Shown: one piece after another, positions 1-9,538 of the stretch | Position numbering within the stretch: the first letter of the stretch is position 1 | Layout of the letters: each line of letters starts with the position of its first letter | DNA from: Prolixibacteraceae bacterium | GTDB taxonomy: Bacteria > Bacteroidota > Bacteroidia > Bacteroidales > Prolixibacteraceae | NCBI GenBank assembly: GCA_025355875.1 | Contig: JANXYV010000182.1 | Span: forward strand, 58,957-122,956 | DNA length: 64,000 nt | Direction of reading: 5' to 3' | Position numbers and translations under genes: made by a program | Notes under the pieces: generated by a model | The model's input: only the letters and a program-made list of their open reading frames with translations | What the model was told of the DNA's origin: nothing | The model's database searches: none

Positions 1-321
1 ATTTTCAATCAAAACAGGTTTTACAATGTAGTCGAACGCTGAATATTTGAAGGCAGTAATTGCATAATCGCTGTATGAAGTCGTAAAAACAACTTTGAAA
101 TTTACACCGGAAAGTTGTTCCAGAAGGCTAAATCCAGTTCCGTCAGGCATTTCGATATCCAGAAAGACCAGATCAGGATCAACTTCATTAATCAGTGCTA
201 ACCCAGAAGCTACAGAGTCTGCTTCCCCCAGAATTTCAATTTCCTTGAAATTCTGTTCAAGAATGCGTCTGAGTCCTCGCCGTGCTAGTTGATCGTCATC
301 AATAATAACGGTATGATACAT
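1..321 (-). CDS. Response regulator receiver domain, LytTR-type (partial, 3' end outside window)
   Basis: The 107 visible residues form the N-terminal part of a receiver (REC) domain. An acidic cluster (DDD at residues 8-10) precedes the probable phospho-acceptor Asp55 in the motif LVFLDIEMPDG. A conserved Thr/Ser region (VFTTSYSDYA) and a Lys in the DYIVKP motif near residue 102 follow. The DDQLARRGLRRIL start and the YAITAFKYSAFDYIVKP segment are typical of regulators with a C-terminal LytTR DNA-binding domain. That domain would lie beyond the window edge and is inferred, not seen. The start is the ATG complementary to 319-321. It is divergent from tsaB; no histidine kinase is visible. Confidence 0.85.
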   Translation of the reverse strand, partial: MYHTVIIDDDQLARRGLRRILEQNFKEIEILGEADSVASGLALINEVDPDLVFLDIEMPDGTGFSLLEQLSGVNFKVVFTTSYSDYAITAFKYSAFDYIVKPVLIEN

Positions 322-461
322 CTGATTTTGGTTGTGGAAATAAAGCTTAAAAATAATACAATTGGTCGACTATTTTGGATTATTGTTCAGAAAATATTTT
401 GAATGGCATAAAACTTTTGATATCTTTTACACAAAATGCTCATTCGTTTGTTTATTCTGAA

Positions 462-469
462 TAATTTTG
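462..469 (+). promoter_or_regulatory. Bacteroidota -7 promoter box upstream of tsaB
   Basis: TAATTTTG matches the phylum consensus TAnnTTTG and lies about 18 bases before the tsaB ATG, which implies a very short leader. I see no well-spaced -33 TTTG. Confidence 0.5.
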
Positions 470-487
470 CTTCATAACTGAAAAGAA

Positions 488-1198
488 ATGGCCGTGATTC
501 TTATCATCGAAACCTCCACAGAGGTATGCAGTGTAGCTCTGGTAAATAATGGCCAGATTCTTGACCTTATCGAATCAAATGAAGGTCAGAACCATGCACG
601 GCTTGTAACCGTTTTTGCTGAAACTCTTTTCAATAGAAATGAGGTCAGGCCTTCTGACCTGAGTGCTGTGGCGGTTAGTAAAGGACCTGGTTCATATACC
701 GGTCTCCGGATTGGAGTTTCAACGGCCAAAGGTATTTGTTATGCAGGAAACATTCCCTTGATTTCTGTCGGAACCTTGGATGCCATGGCTGAACACGTTA
801 TTCTTAACCGGCAACTATATGGAATTCAGGAGGATGGATCAATCTTTTTTTGCCCAATGATCGACGCGCGGCGAATGGAAGTTTACTCCATGCTTTTTGA
901 CCAACAGGGTAAGCTTATCAAATCAGTGACGGCCAATATCATCGAAGAATCATTTTTAAGTAATGAACTGAAAGAGCATCAGGTCGTTTTCTTTGGAAAC
1001 GGATCGCAAAAATGCAGGAAGGTAATTCATTCCCCAAACGCTGTTTTTGTGGAAAATATTGAAGCTTCGGCGAAATATATGGCCGGATTGGTCTGGGATG
1101 CATATATTCAACGCCGGTTTGAAGACCTGGCCTATTTCGAACCCTTCTATCTGAAAGATTTTGTAGCAACTGTATCGAAGAAAAATGTGCTCGGATGA
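488..1198 (+). CDS. tsaB: tRNA threonylcarbamoyladenosine biosynthesis protein TsaB
   Basis: TsaB (YeaZ) is the non-catalytic partner of TsaD in making the t6A37 modification of tRNAs that read ANN codons. The 236-residue protein has the ASKHA-type N-terminal start (ILIIETSTEVCSVAL, residues 4-18), the NHARL segment near residue 35 and the family hallmark GPGSYTGLRIG at residues 66-76. Length is normal for the family. Its stop overlaps the start of the DUF3108 gene by four bases (ATGA), so the two are probably translationally coupled. The other t6A genes (tsaC, tsaD, tsaE) are not in this window. Confidence 0.95.
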   Translation: MAVILIIETSTEVCSVALVNNGQILDLIESNEGQNHARLVTVFAETLFNRNEVRPSDLSAVAVSKGPGSYTGLRIGVSTAKGICYAGNIPLISVGTLDAMAEHVILNRQLYGIQEDGSIFFCPMIDARRMEVYSMLFDQQGKLIKSVTANIIEESFLSNELKEHQVVFFGNGSQKCRKVIHSPNAVFVENIEASAKYMAGLVWDAYIQRRFEDLAYFEPFYLKDFVATVSKKNVLG

Positions 1199-1935
1199 AG
1201 ATAAAATTGATGGTTTGTTTCTTGTTTGTTTTTACTTCAAGAATGTATGCTCAGCCTATTGAGGAAATGGAATACATTCTCCGGTTCGGATTTATCAAAG
1301 GCGGAAAGGCTAATCTGGTAGCAGAAAGAGAAAAATTGAATAAGAAACAGACCATTCATTATCACATGAGAGGCCGTACTACCGGATTGGTTGATCACAT
1401 ATACGAAGTCAATGATGTGTTCGATACCTGGGTTGATCAGGATACATACCTTCCCCTGAAGTCGGTTCGAACAGTAAAAGAGCAAAAGTACCGGTTCTAT
1501 GACGAAGTAACCTATGACCACGTCAACGACTCCCTTTTTAGTTTAAAGTCGGGACGAAAGAAAGTTCCGGCGAACATTAACGATCTTATCAGCGTATTTT
1601 TCTATATCAGGCAAAATAAATCTTTTGATGCTTTCCTGGCCGGAGAAAAAGTTGAAATACCGGTTTTCCATGGCAGCGAGTTGTTTGTAATTCAGCTTAA
1701 ATACCTTGGAATTGAAACGATTGACACAAAGATTGGAAGGAAGGAGTGTTACATTGTTTCGCCAATAGTCCCAAAGGGAGACCTTCTGAAGGGTTCCGAT
1801 GGATTGAAGATCTACATTACCAAGGATGCGAACAGGTTACCGATCTATGCCGAATTCGAATTGCTGATCGGCGCCCTTAAATGTGAACTTCAGTCGTATA
1901 AAATAAATGGAGTCAATCAAATGATCAGCCAATAA
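1195..1935 (+). CDS. DUF3108 domain-containing exported protein
   Basis: This 246-residue protein begins with a signal peptide (about residues 1-19, ending SRMYAQ). The rest fits the DUF3108 pattern: a YILRFGFIKGGKANL strand, a DVFDTWVDQDTYLPL segment, and a central NDLISVFFYIRQ helix. DUF3108 proteins are periplasmic or outer-membrane associated beta-rich proteins of unknown function, possibly lipid-binding folds. It overlaps tsaB by four bases and likely shares its transcript. The family call is by pattern recognition; function is unknown. Confidence 0.75.
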   Translation: MKIKLMVCFLFVFTSRMYAQPIEEMEYILRFGFIKGGKANLVAEREKLNKKQTIHYHMRGRTTGLVDHIYEVNDVFDTWVDQDTYLPLKSVRTVKEQKYRFYDEVTYDHVNDSLFSLKSGRKKVPANINDLISVFFYIRQNKSFDAFLAGEKVEIPVFHGSELFVIQLKYLGIETIDTKIGRKECYIVSPIVPKGDLLKGSDGLKIYITKDANRLPIYAEFELLIGALKCELQSYKINGVNQMISQ

Positions 1936-1996
1936 TAAGTTGATTGTGAATAATTTGAAAAAAGCAGCGGAAATTTCTGATTCAGCAATATTTCTT

Positions 1997-2004
1997 TATT
2001 TTTG
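1997..2004 (+). promoter_or_regulatory. -7 promoter box upstream of efp
   Basis: TATTTTTG fits TAnnTTTG exactly and lies 32 bases before the efp ATG. No convincing -33 element at the usual spacing was found. Confidence 0.55.
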
Positions 2005-2036
2005 CACCCGATAAAAATTAATATAAATAAATCTTA

Positions 2037-2606
2037 ATGGCTACTACAACAGATATTAAAAACGGATTAACCATCGAATACAACGAGCAGTTGTTTCAGA
2101 TTGTGTCTTTCCAGCATGTCAAACCAGGTAAAGGCCCGGCTTTTGTCAGAACGAAGCTGAAAAACTTAAAAACAGGGCGGACGATCGAAAATACCTTCAG
2201 TTCAGGGGCAAAAATTACAATTGTTCGGATTGAGCGTCGGCCATATCAGTATTTGTATCAGGATGAAGCAGGATTTAATTTCATGCATGCTGAAACTTTC
2301 GAACAGGTAACCATCCTCGCTGATTTAGTTGATAATCCTGATTTGATGAAGGAAGGTCAAACTGTTGAAATCAATTACCATGTTGATTCCGAAACTCCGC
2401 TTACTGTTGAAATGCCTGCCTTTGTAGAGCTCATGGTTACTTCAACTATAGCTGGTGAAAAAGGAAATACTGCGAGTTCAAATGCTTTAAAACCTGCAAC
2501 GCTCGAAACCGGCGCAGAAATCATGGTTCCTATGTTTATCAACGAAGGCGATCTCCTTAAAATTGATACACGCGACCGTTCGTACGCCGAACGTGTCAAA
2601 AAATAA
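2037..2606 (+). CDS. efp: Elongation factor P
   Basis: EF-P binds between the P and E sites of the ribosome and relieves stalling at polyproline stretches. The 189 residues match full-length EF-P: an N-terminal KOW-like domain, then two OB domains with the C-terminal signature around [20 protein letters not shown]. The loop tip is [12 protein letters not shown], with Lys32 in the place of the modified lysine (Lys34 of E. coli). The neighbours give no clue to the modifying enzyme. Start is the first ATG after the -7 box; a hairpin terminator follows the stop. Confidence 0.97.
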   Translation: MATTTDIKNGLTIEYNEQLFQIVSFQHVKPGKGPAFVRTKLKNLKTGRTIENTFSSGAKITIVRIERRPYQYLYQDEAGFNFMHAETFEQVTILADLVDNPDLMKEGQTVEINYHVDSETPLTVEMPAFVELMVTSTIAGEKGNTASSNALKPATLETGAEIMVPMFINEGDLLKIDTRDRSYAERVKK

Positions 2607-2629
2607 ATCTGGATTGAAAATCAAATTTG

Positions 2630-2659
2630 AAATGGTCTGCCACTTGCAAGCCATTTTTT
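2630..2659. terminator. Hairpin terminator between efp and the convergent wzy-like gene
   Basis: AAATGG at 2630-2635 pairs with CCATTT at 2651-2656, followed by a T run on the plus strand. It overlaps the last codons of the convergent O-antigen polymerase-like gene and serves efp best. Confidence 0.6.
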
Positions 2660-4121
2660 ATTTCGGAGTGTCCGATGAACTTTCCGGCTGAATGACTTTT
2701 CTGGAATAAAGATCAGCCGCTACTATGATGGCGGTAAATCCCCAAAATGGCACTGATAGTTTATCTGTATCCAAAAAATTATTCATGGTTCCATGTACAA
2801 AATAGGTGACTAGTCCAAGCAAGGCGCTCATTACGATGGTTTTCATCCGCTTGTCGGTGGTTCTGCTGTAGGTATGGACAGCCGTATAGATAACCACTGA
2901 AATTAATATCAGAAACGTAACAAGACCAAATATTCCTGATTCAGCCATTGGACCGAGGTATTCGCTGTGTGCATTGCCCCCGTCGGCTGAATTGGTACTG
3001 ATTATCGTGCGATCGGCAGTAAGCTGATATCCGGCGTAATTGAACATGTAAGTCCCTGGACCCCAGCCAAAGATTGGTTTATCTTCAAACATACGGATAG
3101 CACAACTCCAGCGGTTTATCCTTTCCAGATTTGACGCATCCGACGAAATGTTTGTCATCGACGAAATATGCTCACTCAGGTTGGCTGAAGACTCGGTATT
3201 GTTTCGCTCCAGATACATCAATATTTGGGTTTGAAAAACAAGGATAAGCGAAAGACTGACGCAAACAGCTATGAAAAGTGGCTTGAACTTCAATTTCAAC
3301 CGCATAAAAACCCAAACCCCAAAAGCTACAATCAAACTTAACCATGCCGCTCTTGCATAGGATAGGATGATTCCTGTCAGAAGGATTCCCAATACAATAT
3401 GAACAAAGATTTTGACCTTCGGAGAATAGATTTTAGTGAATGAAAAACCAAACAAAAAAGGAAGATACATGGCAAGAGCAGCTCCGTAGGCCGTATGGTC
3501 GTTATAAAAAGGATTGGGCACAAAATTGGCGGCCTGCTTGTCCCAAAGACCATACCCCAGATGCCTGTGAATGGTATAGAAAATGACAATCATCAGAGGA
3601 AAGGTATACAGCCAGATGAATTTTTCGATGTTTTTTCCGGATTCAAAAAGTTTGGCGGTTAACAGGTAAAAACCAACAATAAACCACAGTCTCGAAAGCA
3701 GAAACTTGAATGAAACCAGGGGCATTGAGCTAGTACAACTTGTTACAAACAACCAGAATATACTGAAGTATATGGCCATCGAAACCGGGTGAGTCATGAT
3801 TTCACGGTCAAATTTTCCGCTGGCAATACTCTTCATGATGAAGATAAGAAGAATCCCAAAAAGCAATGGCTCGGTTGGCAAGGACATGTCAAACGACAGT
3901 CCGGGCACAATTTCAGAAAGTTGAAGTGAAATTGGCGTGCAAAATATAACCAAAAACAAAAGGGCGTCGAATGCATAGACAGCCAGCATTACGATGAAGA
4001 ATATCAATGGCAATACATTGACGATCATCGACTTGTTCTTGACGAGAAAGAATGTGTTCAGCAGAATAAAAAATGCTGAAAAGAAATAGAAAAGAACAAT
4101 TTTAATCCTGGCTTGGTACAC
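2658..4121 (-). CDS. O-antigen ligase / Wzy-type polysaccharide polymerase family membrane protein
   Basis: This 487-residue, very hydrophobic protein has about ten to twelve membrane segments and the large periplasmic loop expected of Wzy_C (PF04932) proteins. Diagnostic pieces are SYARAAW (254-260) at the start of the central helix pair, ERINRW (333-338), GWGPGT (352-357) and AHSEYL (384-389), the last shared by WaaL ligases and Wzy polymerases. It lies three bases behind a Wzz-like chain-length regulator, forming an operon. That suggests extracellular polysaccharide or O-antigen polymerisation. Ligase and polymerase cannot be told apart by sequence alone. Confidence 0.85.
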   Translation of the reverse strand: MYQARIKIVLFYFFSAFFILLNTFFLVKNKSMIVNVLPLIFFIVMLAVYAFDALLFLVIFCTPISLQLSEIVPGLSFDMSLPTEPLLFGILLIFIMKSIASGKFDREIMTHPVSMAIYFSIFWLFVTSCTSSMPLVSFKFLLSRLWFIVGFYLLTAKLFESGKNIEKFIWLYTFPLMIVIFYTIHRHLGYGLWDKQAANFVPNPFYNDHTAYGAALAMYLPFLFGFSFTKIYSPKVKIFVHIVLGILLTGIILSYARAAWLSLIVAFGVWVFMRLKLKFKPLFIAVCVSLSLILVFQTQILMYLERNNTESSANLSEHISSMTNISSDASNLERINRWSCAIRMFEDKPIFGWGPGTYMFNYAGYQLTADRTIISTNSADGGNAHSEYLGPMAESGIFGLVTFLILISVVIYTAVHTYSRTTDKRMKTIVMSALLGLVTYFVHGTMNNFLDTDKLSVPFWGFTAIIVAADLYSRKVIQPESSSDTPK

Positions 4122-4124
4122 AGG

Positions 4125-5078
4125 TCAGTCTTTTTTTTTGTTTTCGAGAAACAGAATCACCAAAATTGCAGCAAAGAGCGCTGCTAAAGTGGATACAAAA
4201 ACAATCAGCGAACGGACTGGATAAGCTTTTTTGTCGGAAGGAACAGGATTTTGTATTCGTTGACCATAGATAATTTTCTTATTTGCTCCGCTAACAGCCT
4301 CATCATAAATCTTCTTAAGAGCTTCGAGTTGAGTCGTCATTATTAATTGTTTTTTTGCTAAAAGATCAAATTCCCCGCCATTTTCAGCCAGATTTTTCAT
4401 CCACTGCTCAATTTTCCTGCCTTCAGGAGTGTTCTCTTTTTGCTTTACAAGGATGTCAACCATTCCCTTGGTAATCTCTTTTGACTGCAATTCATAATCA
4501 AGGATTTTATATTCCTTGCGCATAAAGTCCATTCGAGTTTTGACAGAATCAATTTGATGGTTAATTAAATCGATTTCCTTTTTGGCAACATTTTTAGCTT
4601 CCACATATTTGATGCGGTGCATAGTCAAAATCTTTTGATCCAAAAAAGAAATAATGGAGTCGCACATTGCTGCTGCCCTTTTCGGGTCAGTATCCAATAC
4701 CGATATCTCAACAGTTTCGTATTCCGTTTTCTTGAACGAAACATTATCATTAAACTCACTCAAAATATAGGTGAGGTATAGCGGTTCGTTTTTACTTATT
4801 TTGTAAGCTGTACTCAGATCGAAGGCATCAATTACCCGCAGTTTAATATCCTGAGCGCTGATGATTTCGAGTAACTGTTCGGTTTCTGATTCATCGCTGA
4901 AAACATAAATGTTTTTACTGGGATATATTCGGGCTGTTGATTTGTATTTGGGCTTGATGAAAATGGAAGAGGAGAAGAAAGCTGAAAAAACAATGGCAAG
5001 GATGCCAACCACAATCAAATGTTTCTTCCATTTCCAGATTGTATCCAGAAGATTTTGATTATCAAAAAAGTTTGTCAT
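4125..5078 (-). CDS. Wzz-family chain-length determinant / polysaccharide co-polymerase
   Basis: The 317-residue protein has the polysaccharide co-polymerase layout. There is a membrane helix near residues 20-40, then a periplasmic domain starting FIKPKYKSTARIYPS. A long charged helical region (about 145-215) follows, and a second membrane helix at about 288-312 closes the chain, preceded by the Pro-rich NPVPSDKKAYPVRSL stretch. It has no C-terminal tyrosine kinase domain. Such proteins sit in the inner membrane and set chain length together with a Wzy polymerase, here the next gene. Other polysaccharide genes must be elsewhere. Confidence 0.85.
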   Translation of the reverse strand: MTNFFDNQNLLDTIWKWKKHLIVVGILAIVFSAFFSSSIFIKPKYKSTARIYPSKNIYVFSDESETEQLLEIISAQDIKLRVIDAFDLSTAYKISKNEPLYLTYILSEFNDNVSFKKTEYETVEISVLDTDPKRAAAMCDSIISFLDQKILTMHRIKYVEAKNVAKKEIDLINHQIDSVKTRMDFMRKEYKILDYELQSKEITKGMVDILVKQKENTPEGRKIEQWMKNLAENGGEFDLLAKKQLIMTTQLEALKKIYDEAVSGANKKIIYGQRIQNPVPSDKKAYPVRSLIVFVSTLAALFAAILVILFLENKKKD

Positions 5079-5155
5079 AGAATATTCTTTTGGTCGAAAA
5101 TTTAACGGAACAATGATATATTTAGTATAGTGAAAGCCTAAAAAAGATGCTGGTA

Positions 5156-6448
5156 TTATTGAGTACTCAACAAAAAATAGTTTTTCTTTCCCTTTTGGAC
5201 AAGAAGATACTTCCCGCCAATCAAAAATTGAAGATTGACAATCTGTTCAGGATCAGAAATTTTCTCTTTATTTATGCTTAGCCCGTTGCCTTGAATGGTG
5301 CGTCGAAGTTCGCCTTTTGAAGGAAATGCCATCGTTTTTTCAGCCAACAGATCAACCACTTTGATCCCTGCCTCAAGTTCTTCTCCGGATATTTTAAACT
5401 GAGGAACCCCTTCGAAAACTGACAGGAATGTTTCTTCGTCCAGCTTATTCAGGAGTTCTGCTGTTCCTTGTCCGAAAAGGATTTGCGAAGCCTCGACTGC
5501 CAGATCGTATTCTTCGCGCGAATGAACCATCACCGTGACTTCTTCGGCAAGCCGTTTCTGAAGCAGTCGCAAATGCGGAGCTTCGTTGTGTTTTGCCACG
5601 AGATCTTCTACCTCAGCTTCCGAAAGAAGAGTGAAAATCTTGATATATCTAACCCCGTCTTCATCGGAAGTATTTAGCCAAAACTGGAAGAACTTGTATG
5701 GCGATGTCAGTTTTGGATCGAGCCAAATATTTCCTGATTCAGTTTTTCCGAATTTGGTACCGTCAGCTTTTTTGATCAGTGGGCAGGTCAGCGCAAAAGC
5801 TTCTCCTCCGGTTTTTCTTCGGATCAGTTCGGTTCCGGTAGTAATGTTTCCCCATTGATCAGAACCCCCCATCTGAAGTTTGGTATTCCTGGTCTGATAT
5901 AGGTGCAAATAATCGGTTCCCTGAACCAGTTGATAGGTAAATTCGGTGAACGACATGCCAGCTCCGCTATCGGAATCCAATCGTTTCTTTACCGAATCTT
6001 TCGACATCATATAATTTACAGTAATGTGCTTTCCAATGTCGCGGATAAAATCCAGGAAGGTGAAATCCTTCATCCAATCGTAATTGTTGACCATTTCAGC
6101 GGCATTCTGCGATTCCGACTCGAAATCAAGAAATTTGGCCAATTGCTTTTTGATGCACTCCTGATTGTGGCGCAAAGTTGGTTCGTCAAGCAGATTCCGC
6201 TCCTGCGATTTTCCCGATGGATCGCCTATCATACCGGTGGCACCGCCAACCAAAGCGATGGGTTTATGGCCTGCAATCTGGAAATGTTTGAGCATCATTA
6301 CCCCAACCAAATGCCCGATATGCAGGGAGTCGGCTGTCGGATCAATTCCAACATAAGCCGATGTCAATTCTTTATCAAGTTGTTCTTTGGTTCCTGGCAT
6401 GATGTCGTGGATCATGCCTCTCCACTGTAATTCGTCAACAAAATTCAT
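5156..6448 (-). CDS. tyrS: Tyrosine--tRNA ligase
   Basis: TyrRS charges tRNA-Tyr. The 430-residue protein carries the class I HIGH motif at residues 43-46 within the [16 protein letters not shown] context. The tyrosine pocket motif [10 protein letters not shown] is at 192-201 and the KMSKS-equivalent KFGKT at 232-236. An S4 RNA-binding domain occupies roughly residues 360-428. Length and motifs match bacterial TyrRS of the KFGKT type. It stands alone on the minus strand between the wzz/wzy pair and cvpA. Confidence 0.97.
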   Translation of the reverse strand: MNFVDELQWRGMIHDIMPGTKEQLDKELTSAYVGIDPTADSLHIGHLVGVMMLKHFQIAGHKPIALVGGATGMIGDPSGKSQERNLLDEPTLRHNQECIKKQLAKFLDFESESQNAAEMVNNYDWMKDFTFLDFIRDIGKHITVNYMMSKDSVKKRLDSDSGAGMSFTEFTYQLVQGTDYLHLYQTRNTKLQMGGSDQWGNITTGTELIRRKTGGEAFALTCPLIKKADGTKFGKTESGNIWLDPKLTSPYKFFQFWLNTSDEDGVRYIKIFTLLSEAEVEDLVAKHNEAPHLRLLQKRLAEEVTVMVHSREEYDLAVEASQILFGQGTAELLNKLDEETFLSVFEGVPQFKISGEELEAGIKVVDLLAEKTMAFPSKGELRRTIQGNGLSINKEKISDPEQIVNLQFLIGGKYLLVQKGKKNYFLLSTQ

Positions 6449-6570
6449 GGTAGTCTGCTAATTTTTGATTTTACAACTTCAGGATTCTAACCTGGCGCTT
6501 AACAAAACGAATCCCGAGTGGATTCTTCCAATCCGGTGGAAAAATCCGCCCAAAGATATAAAATCAATGA

Positions 6571-7119
6571 TTAAATCGTTTTAGGTTTGGATTTTGAATC
6601 GGAAGGTTGGAGGTCAGGATCTTCTTTTTTATCCGATTTCCAGAGTTTTAAAAATGGAAATAGAGTTGGAACAACCTGTTTCATTGGAGTATACATCTTT
6701 GAGTCAGCTTTTTGTTTGTCAGGAAGAAGATGCACATTTTCGTCCACGCTATCGAAAAATAACAGGAAAATGCTCAGGATGACCGCAGTTTTTAGTACTC
6801 CGAAGATTATTCCGGCCAAACGGTTCAGAAAACCCAGGGCTACTGCTTTCACGGTATTATCAAGAACTTTTCCAAGAATATGGATGATAATTACAATTGC
6901 GATAAAGGTCAGCAAAAAAGCGATGGTGCTGAGGTGCTCGGAATGAAATCCGGTGTTTCGGGTAATAAATCCTGCAGTCCAGTCGGAGAATTTAATGGCT
7001 CCCCAAATGCCGAGGATCAGTGCAGCAAGCGAGGCAAGTTCAACAATGAGACCTTTCCGGAATCCCTGGATTGCGGCAAGAATCAGGATAATACCAAGTA
7101 CCAGATCAATGTAGTTCAT
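6571..7119 (-). CDS. CvpA family membrane protein
   Basis: The 182-residue protein starts MNYIDLVLGIILILAAIQG, the usual beginning of CvpA-like proteins, followed by FRKG. It has four predicted membrane segments and a hydrophilic, lysine-rich tail. CvpA was named for colicin V production in E. coli; its general role is unclear and may be in envelope stress. An in-frame upstream extension to 7320 exists, but it would run through the divergent GH3 promoter and start. A -7 box (7160-7167) supports the start at 7119. Confidence 0.85.
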   Translation of the reverse strand: MNYIDLVLGIILILAAIQGFRKGLIVELASLAALILGIWGAIKFSDWTAGFITRNTGFHSEHLSTIAFLLTFIAIVIIIHILGKVLDNTVKAVALGFLNRLAGIIFGVLKTAVILSIFLLFFDSVDENVHLLPDKQKADSKMYTPMKQVVPTLFPFLKLWKSDKKEDPDLQPSDSKSKPKTI

Positions 7120-7159
7120 AAAATAGTTTTGTAACCAATGATTTCGGAAGTAAAAGTAA

Positions 7160-7167
7160 CAAAAATA
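7160..7167 (-). promoter_or_regulatory. -7 promoter box for cvpA
   Basis: On the minus strand this reads TATTTTTG (TAnnTTTG), about 40 bases upstream of the cvpA ATG. It argues against the longer in-frame start. Confidence 0.5.
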
Positions 7168-7256
7168 TATTTCAGGAATTGTACCGACTCTCGGAACGTT
7201 TATAAATCCTTTGATGAAGCATGCCGGAATTCGCAAACAATAGTCAGATTTTTTAA

Positions 7257-7264
7257 TAAATTTG
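7257..7264 (+). promoter_or_regulatory. -7 promoter box for the GH3-like gene
   Basis: TAAATTTG fits TAnnTTTG. It overlaps a possible TTG start at 7262, so transcription would begin after that codon and the ATG at 7286 is the likely start. Confidence 0.5.
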
Positions 7265-7285
7265 GACCCACTGAAAACCAATTGC

Positions 7286-8803
7286 ATGCCAGTAATCAAT
7301 TCCATCATTAATTGGGTCAATTTTAAACGGATTTATCAGATCGACTTATTTAAGAAACACCCTCACGAAGTTCAACGAGAGGTGCTTTTTAACTTGTTAG
7401 ATATGGCTTCGAACACCGAATTCGGGCTAAAATACAATTTCAAGTCGATTCATTCTGAATCGGAATTCGCCGAACGAATTCCGATTCAAACCTATGATAA
7501 TATCAAACCAACTGTGGAAAGAATGATGCTGGGCGAAAAAAATCTGCTTTGGCCTGGCGAAACCAAATGGTTCGCTAAATCGTCGGGAACCACCAACGAA
7601 AAAAGCAAATTCATCCCCGTCAGCAAAGACTCGCTCGAAGATATCCATCTTCGGGGAGGCCGCGATGTGTTGGCCATTTACCTGAAAAACTATCCTGATT
7701 CAGGGATTTTGTCCGGAAAATCGCTGACCCTGGGAGGAAGTCACCGGGTAAATAATTACAACAACAATTGCTATTACGGCGACCTTTCGGCCATTATCAT
7801 CGAAAACATTCCTTTCTGGACTGATTTTTACCGGACACCTTCCACCGAAATTTCGCTGATTGAAGAATTTGAAGAAAAACTGGATAAAATTATTCAGTAT
7901 TCGCTGGACGAGAATGTTACTTCATTTGCCGGGGTTCCATCTTGGTATCTTGTTCTTTTAAAGAAGGTTCTGGAAGTGACCGGCAAAAACAATATCCTCG
8001 AAGTTTGGCCGAATCTCGAGGTTTTTACACACGGAGGGGTAAATTTTGAACCCTATCGCGAACAATATGAAAAGCTCATTCCTGGAAAGCAGATGCGCTA
8101 TATGGAAACCTACAATGCTTCGGAAGGATTTTTCGGAATTCAGGATGAGCCGGACAAAAAAGACATGCTTCTCATCCTGGATTACGGTATTTATTACGAA
8201 TTTATCCCCATGGATGAATTTTGGTCAGGCTCTATGAAAACCATCTTGCTGCAGGATGTAGAACCTGGTAAGAACTATGCCATGGTGATTTCAACTAATG
8301 GCGGTCTGTGGCGTTACCTGATCGGCGATACGATCCGGTTTACCACAAAGTATCCGTTCAAATTCTTAATTTCAGGTCGGACCAAGCATTTCATCAATGC
8401 TTTTGGAGAAGAAGTAATTATCGACAATGCTGAAAAAGCCTTTAAAATTGCCTGTCAACGGACCAATGCCGTCATTCTTGAATATACCGGTGGTCCGATT
8501 TATATGAAAGATAATCAGAAAGGAGCACATGAGTGGATCATCGAATTTGAAAAGGAACCCGATGATCTGGATCACTTTATCCAAATTTTTGATGGTGCAT
8601 TGAAGACGATCAATTCAGATTACGAGGCAAAACGGCACAAAAACCTGAGTCTGGAATTGCCCCATGTGGTCATTGCCAAAAAAGATTTGTTTTACGAATG
8701 GATGCGGAACAGGGGGAAAATCGGTGGACAGAATAAAATTCCGCGACTGGCAAACGACCGTCAATACCTCGATCCATTGATCGAATTGAATAAGTTAACA
8801 TGA
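7286..8803 (+). CDS. GH3 auxin-responsive promoter family protein (acyl-adenylating enzyme)
   Basis: The 505-residue protein resembles plant GH3 acyl-acid-amido synthetases, members of the ANL adenylate-forming superfamily. The ATP-binding loop is SSGTTNEKSKF (about residues 99-109). ETYNASEGFFGIQ and the LWRYLIGDTIRFT segment match the second and third conserved adenylation motifs. Bacterial homologues are common in Bacteroidota, but their substrate is generally not known; an auxin-conjugating role should not be assumed. The start MPVINSIINW is chosen because the only upstream alternative (TTG at 7262) falls inside the promoter box. Confidence 0.9.
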   Translation: MPVINSIINWVNFKRIYQIDLFKKHPHEVQREVLFNLLDMASNTEFGLKYNFKSIHSESEFAERIPIQTYDNIKPTVERMMLGEKNLLWPGETKWFAKSSGTTNEKSKFIPVSKDSLEDIHLRGGRDVLAIYLKNYPDSGILSGKSLTLGGSHRVNNYNNNCYYGDLSAIIIENIPFWTDFYRTPSTEISLIEEFEEKLDKIIQYSLDENVTSFAGVPSWYLVLLKKVLEVTGKNNILEVWPNLEVFTHGGVNFEPYREQYEKLIPGKQMRYMETYNASEGFFGIQDEPDKKDMLLILDYGIYYEFIPMDEFWSGSMKTILLQDVEPGKNYAMVISTNGGLWRYLIGDTIRFTTKYPFKFLISGRTKHFINAFGEEVIIDNAEKAFKIACQRTNAVILEYTGGPIYMKDNQKGAHEWIIEFEKEPDDLDHFIQIFDGALKTINSDYEAKRHKNLSLELPHVVIAKKDLFYEWMRNRGKIGGQNKIPRLANDRQYLDPLIELNKLT

Positions 8804-8846
8804 AAATTCTTTAACTTACTTGTAATCAATTATTTAAGAACATCTG

Positions 8847-8877
8847 CCTTTTTCCTTTTTCCTTTTCCTTTTTCCTT
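8847..8877 (+). repeat. Polypyrimidine tract, tandem TTTTTCC units
   Basis: About four imperfect copies of a T4-5CC unit lie between the GH3-like gene and the deoxynucleoside kinase. It may be a slippage-prone simple repeat or part of the kinase promoter region; no function is evident. Confidence 0.6.
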
Positions 8878-8919
8878 GTTTAATTTCGTATTTTAGTTCA
8901 AATTTTAAAGTTCAAGAAG

Positions 8920-9534
8920 ATGCATATTGCTTTAGCTGGAAATATCGGTGCCGGAAAAACTACCCTGACGGAATTACTCGCAAAACATTATAAATGGCAG
9001 GCTCATTATGAGGATGTTGATGAGAATCCATACCTGAATGATTTTTATGAAGACATGCAACGATGGTCGTTCAACCTTCAGATATATTTCCTGAACACCC
9101 GTTTTAAACAGGTGGTAGATATTAGAAGCTCCGCCAAAACCGTAATTCAGGACCGTACCATATACGAGGATGCCGAAATATTTGCGCCCAATCTGCATGC
9201 CATGGGCCTAATGACAACCCGGGATTTCAATACCTATACGACACTTTTCCACATGATGAATAAGCTGGTCCAGGCACCTGATCTGTTGATTTATCTGAGG
9301 GCAACGGTTCCTACATTGGTCCATCAGATCCAGAAGCGAGGAAGGGAGTATGAAAGTTCGATCCGCATCGACTATCTGAAACAACTGAATGAGCGATACG
9401 AAGCCTGGGTGAACCGGTACAAGGCCGGGAAAATGCTGATCATTGATGTCGACCGGACTGATTTTCAGAATAATCCTGAAGAATTAAGCAATGTGATCGA
9501 TCGTATTGATGCCCAAATTCACGGATTGTTTTAG
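8920..9534 (+). CDS. Deoxynucleoside kinase
   Basis: The 204-residue protein belongs to the dNK/dGK/dCK family, which phosphorylates deoxynucleosides for salvage. It has the P-loop GNIGAGKTT (residues 7-15), the EDVDENPYL region that contacts substrate, the catalytic-site DR pair at 78-79 followed by Glu83, and an arginine-rich LID ([11 protein letters not shown], about 139-149). Length is normal. It lies four bases from rdgB, so nucleotide salvage and nucleotide-pool sanitation look co-transcribed. Base specificity cannot be read from the sequence. Confidence 0.92.
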   Translation: MHIALAGNIGAGKTTLTELLAKHYKWQAHYEDVDENPYLNDFYEDMQRWSFNLQIYFLNTRFKQVVDIRSSAKTVIQDRTIYEDAEIFAPNLHAMGLMTTRDFNTYTTLFHMMNKLVQAPDLLIYLRATVPTLVHQIQKRGREYESSIRIDYLKQLNERYEAWVNRYKAGKMLIIDVDRTDFQNNPEELSNVIDRIDAQIHGLF

Positions 9535-9538
9535 CCTC

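Noticed and set aside
5468..6430. Long plus-strand frames opposite tyrS
   Set aside because: Antisense frames of a well-supported tyrS with no family resemblance.
7120..7320. N-terminal extension of the CvpA protein
   Set aside because: Would cross the divergent GH3 promoter and start; family start is at 7119.
8847..8877. Pyrimidine tract as a phase-variation switch
   Set aside because: It lies outside any reading frame and over 40 bases from the kinase start, so there is no direct evidence of switching.
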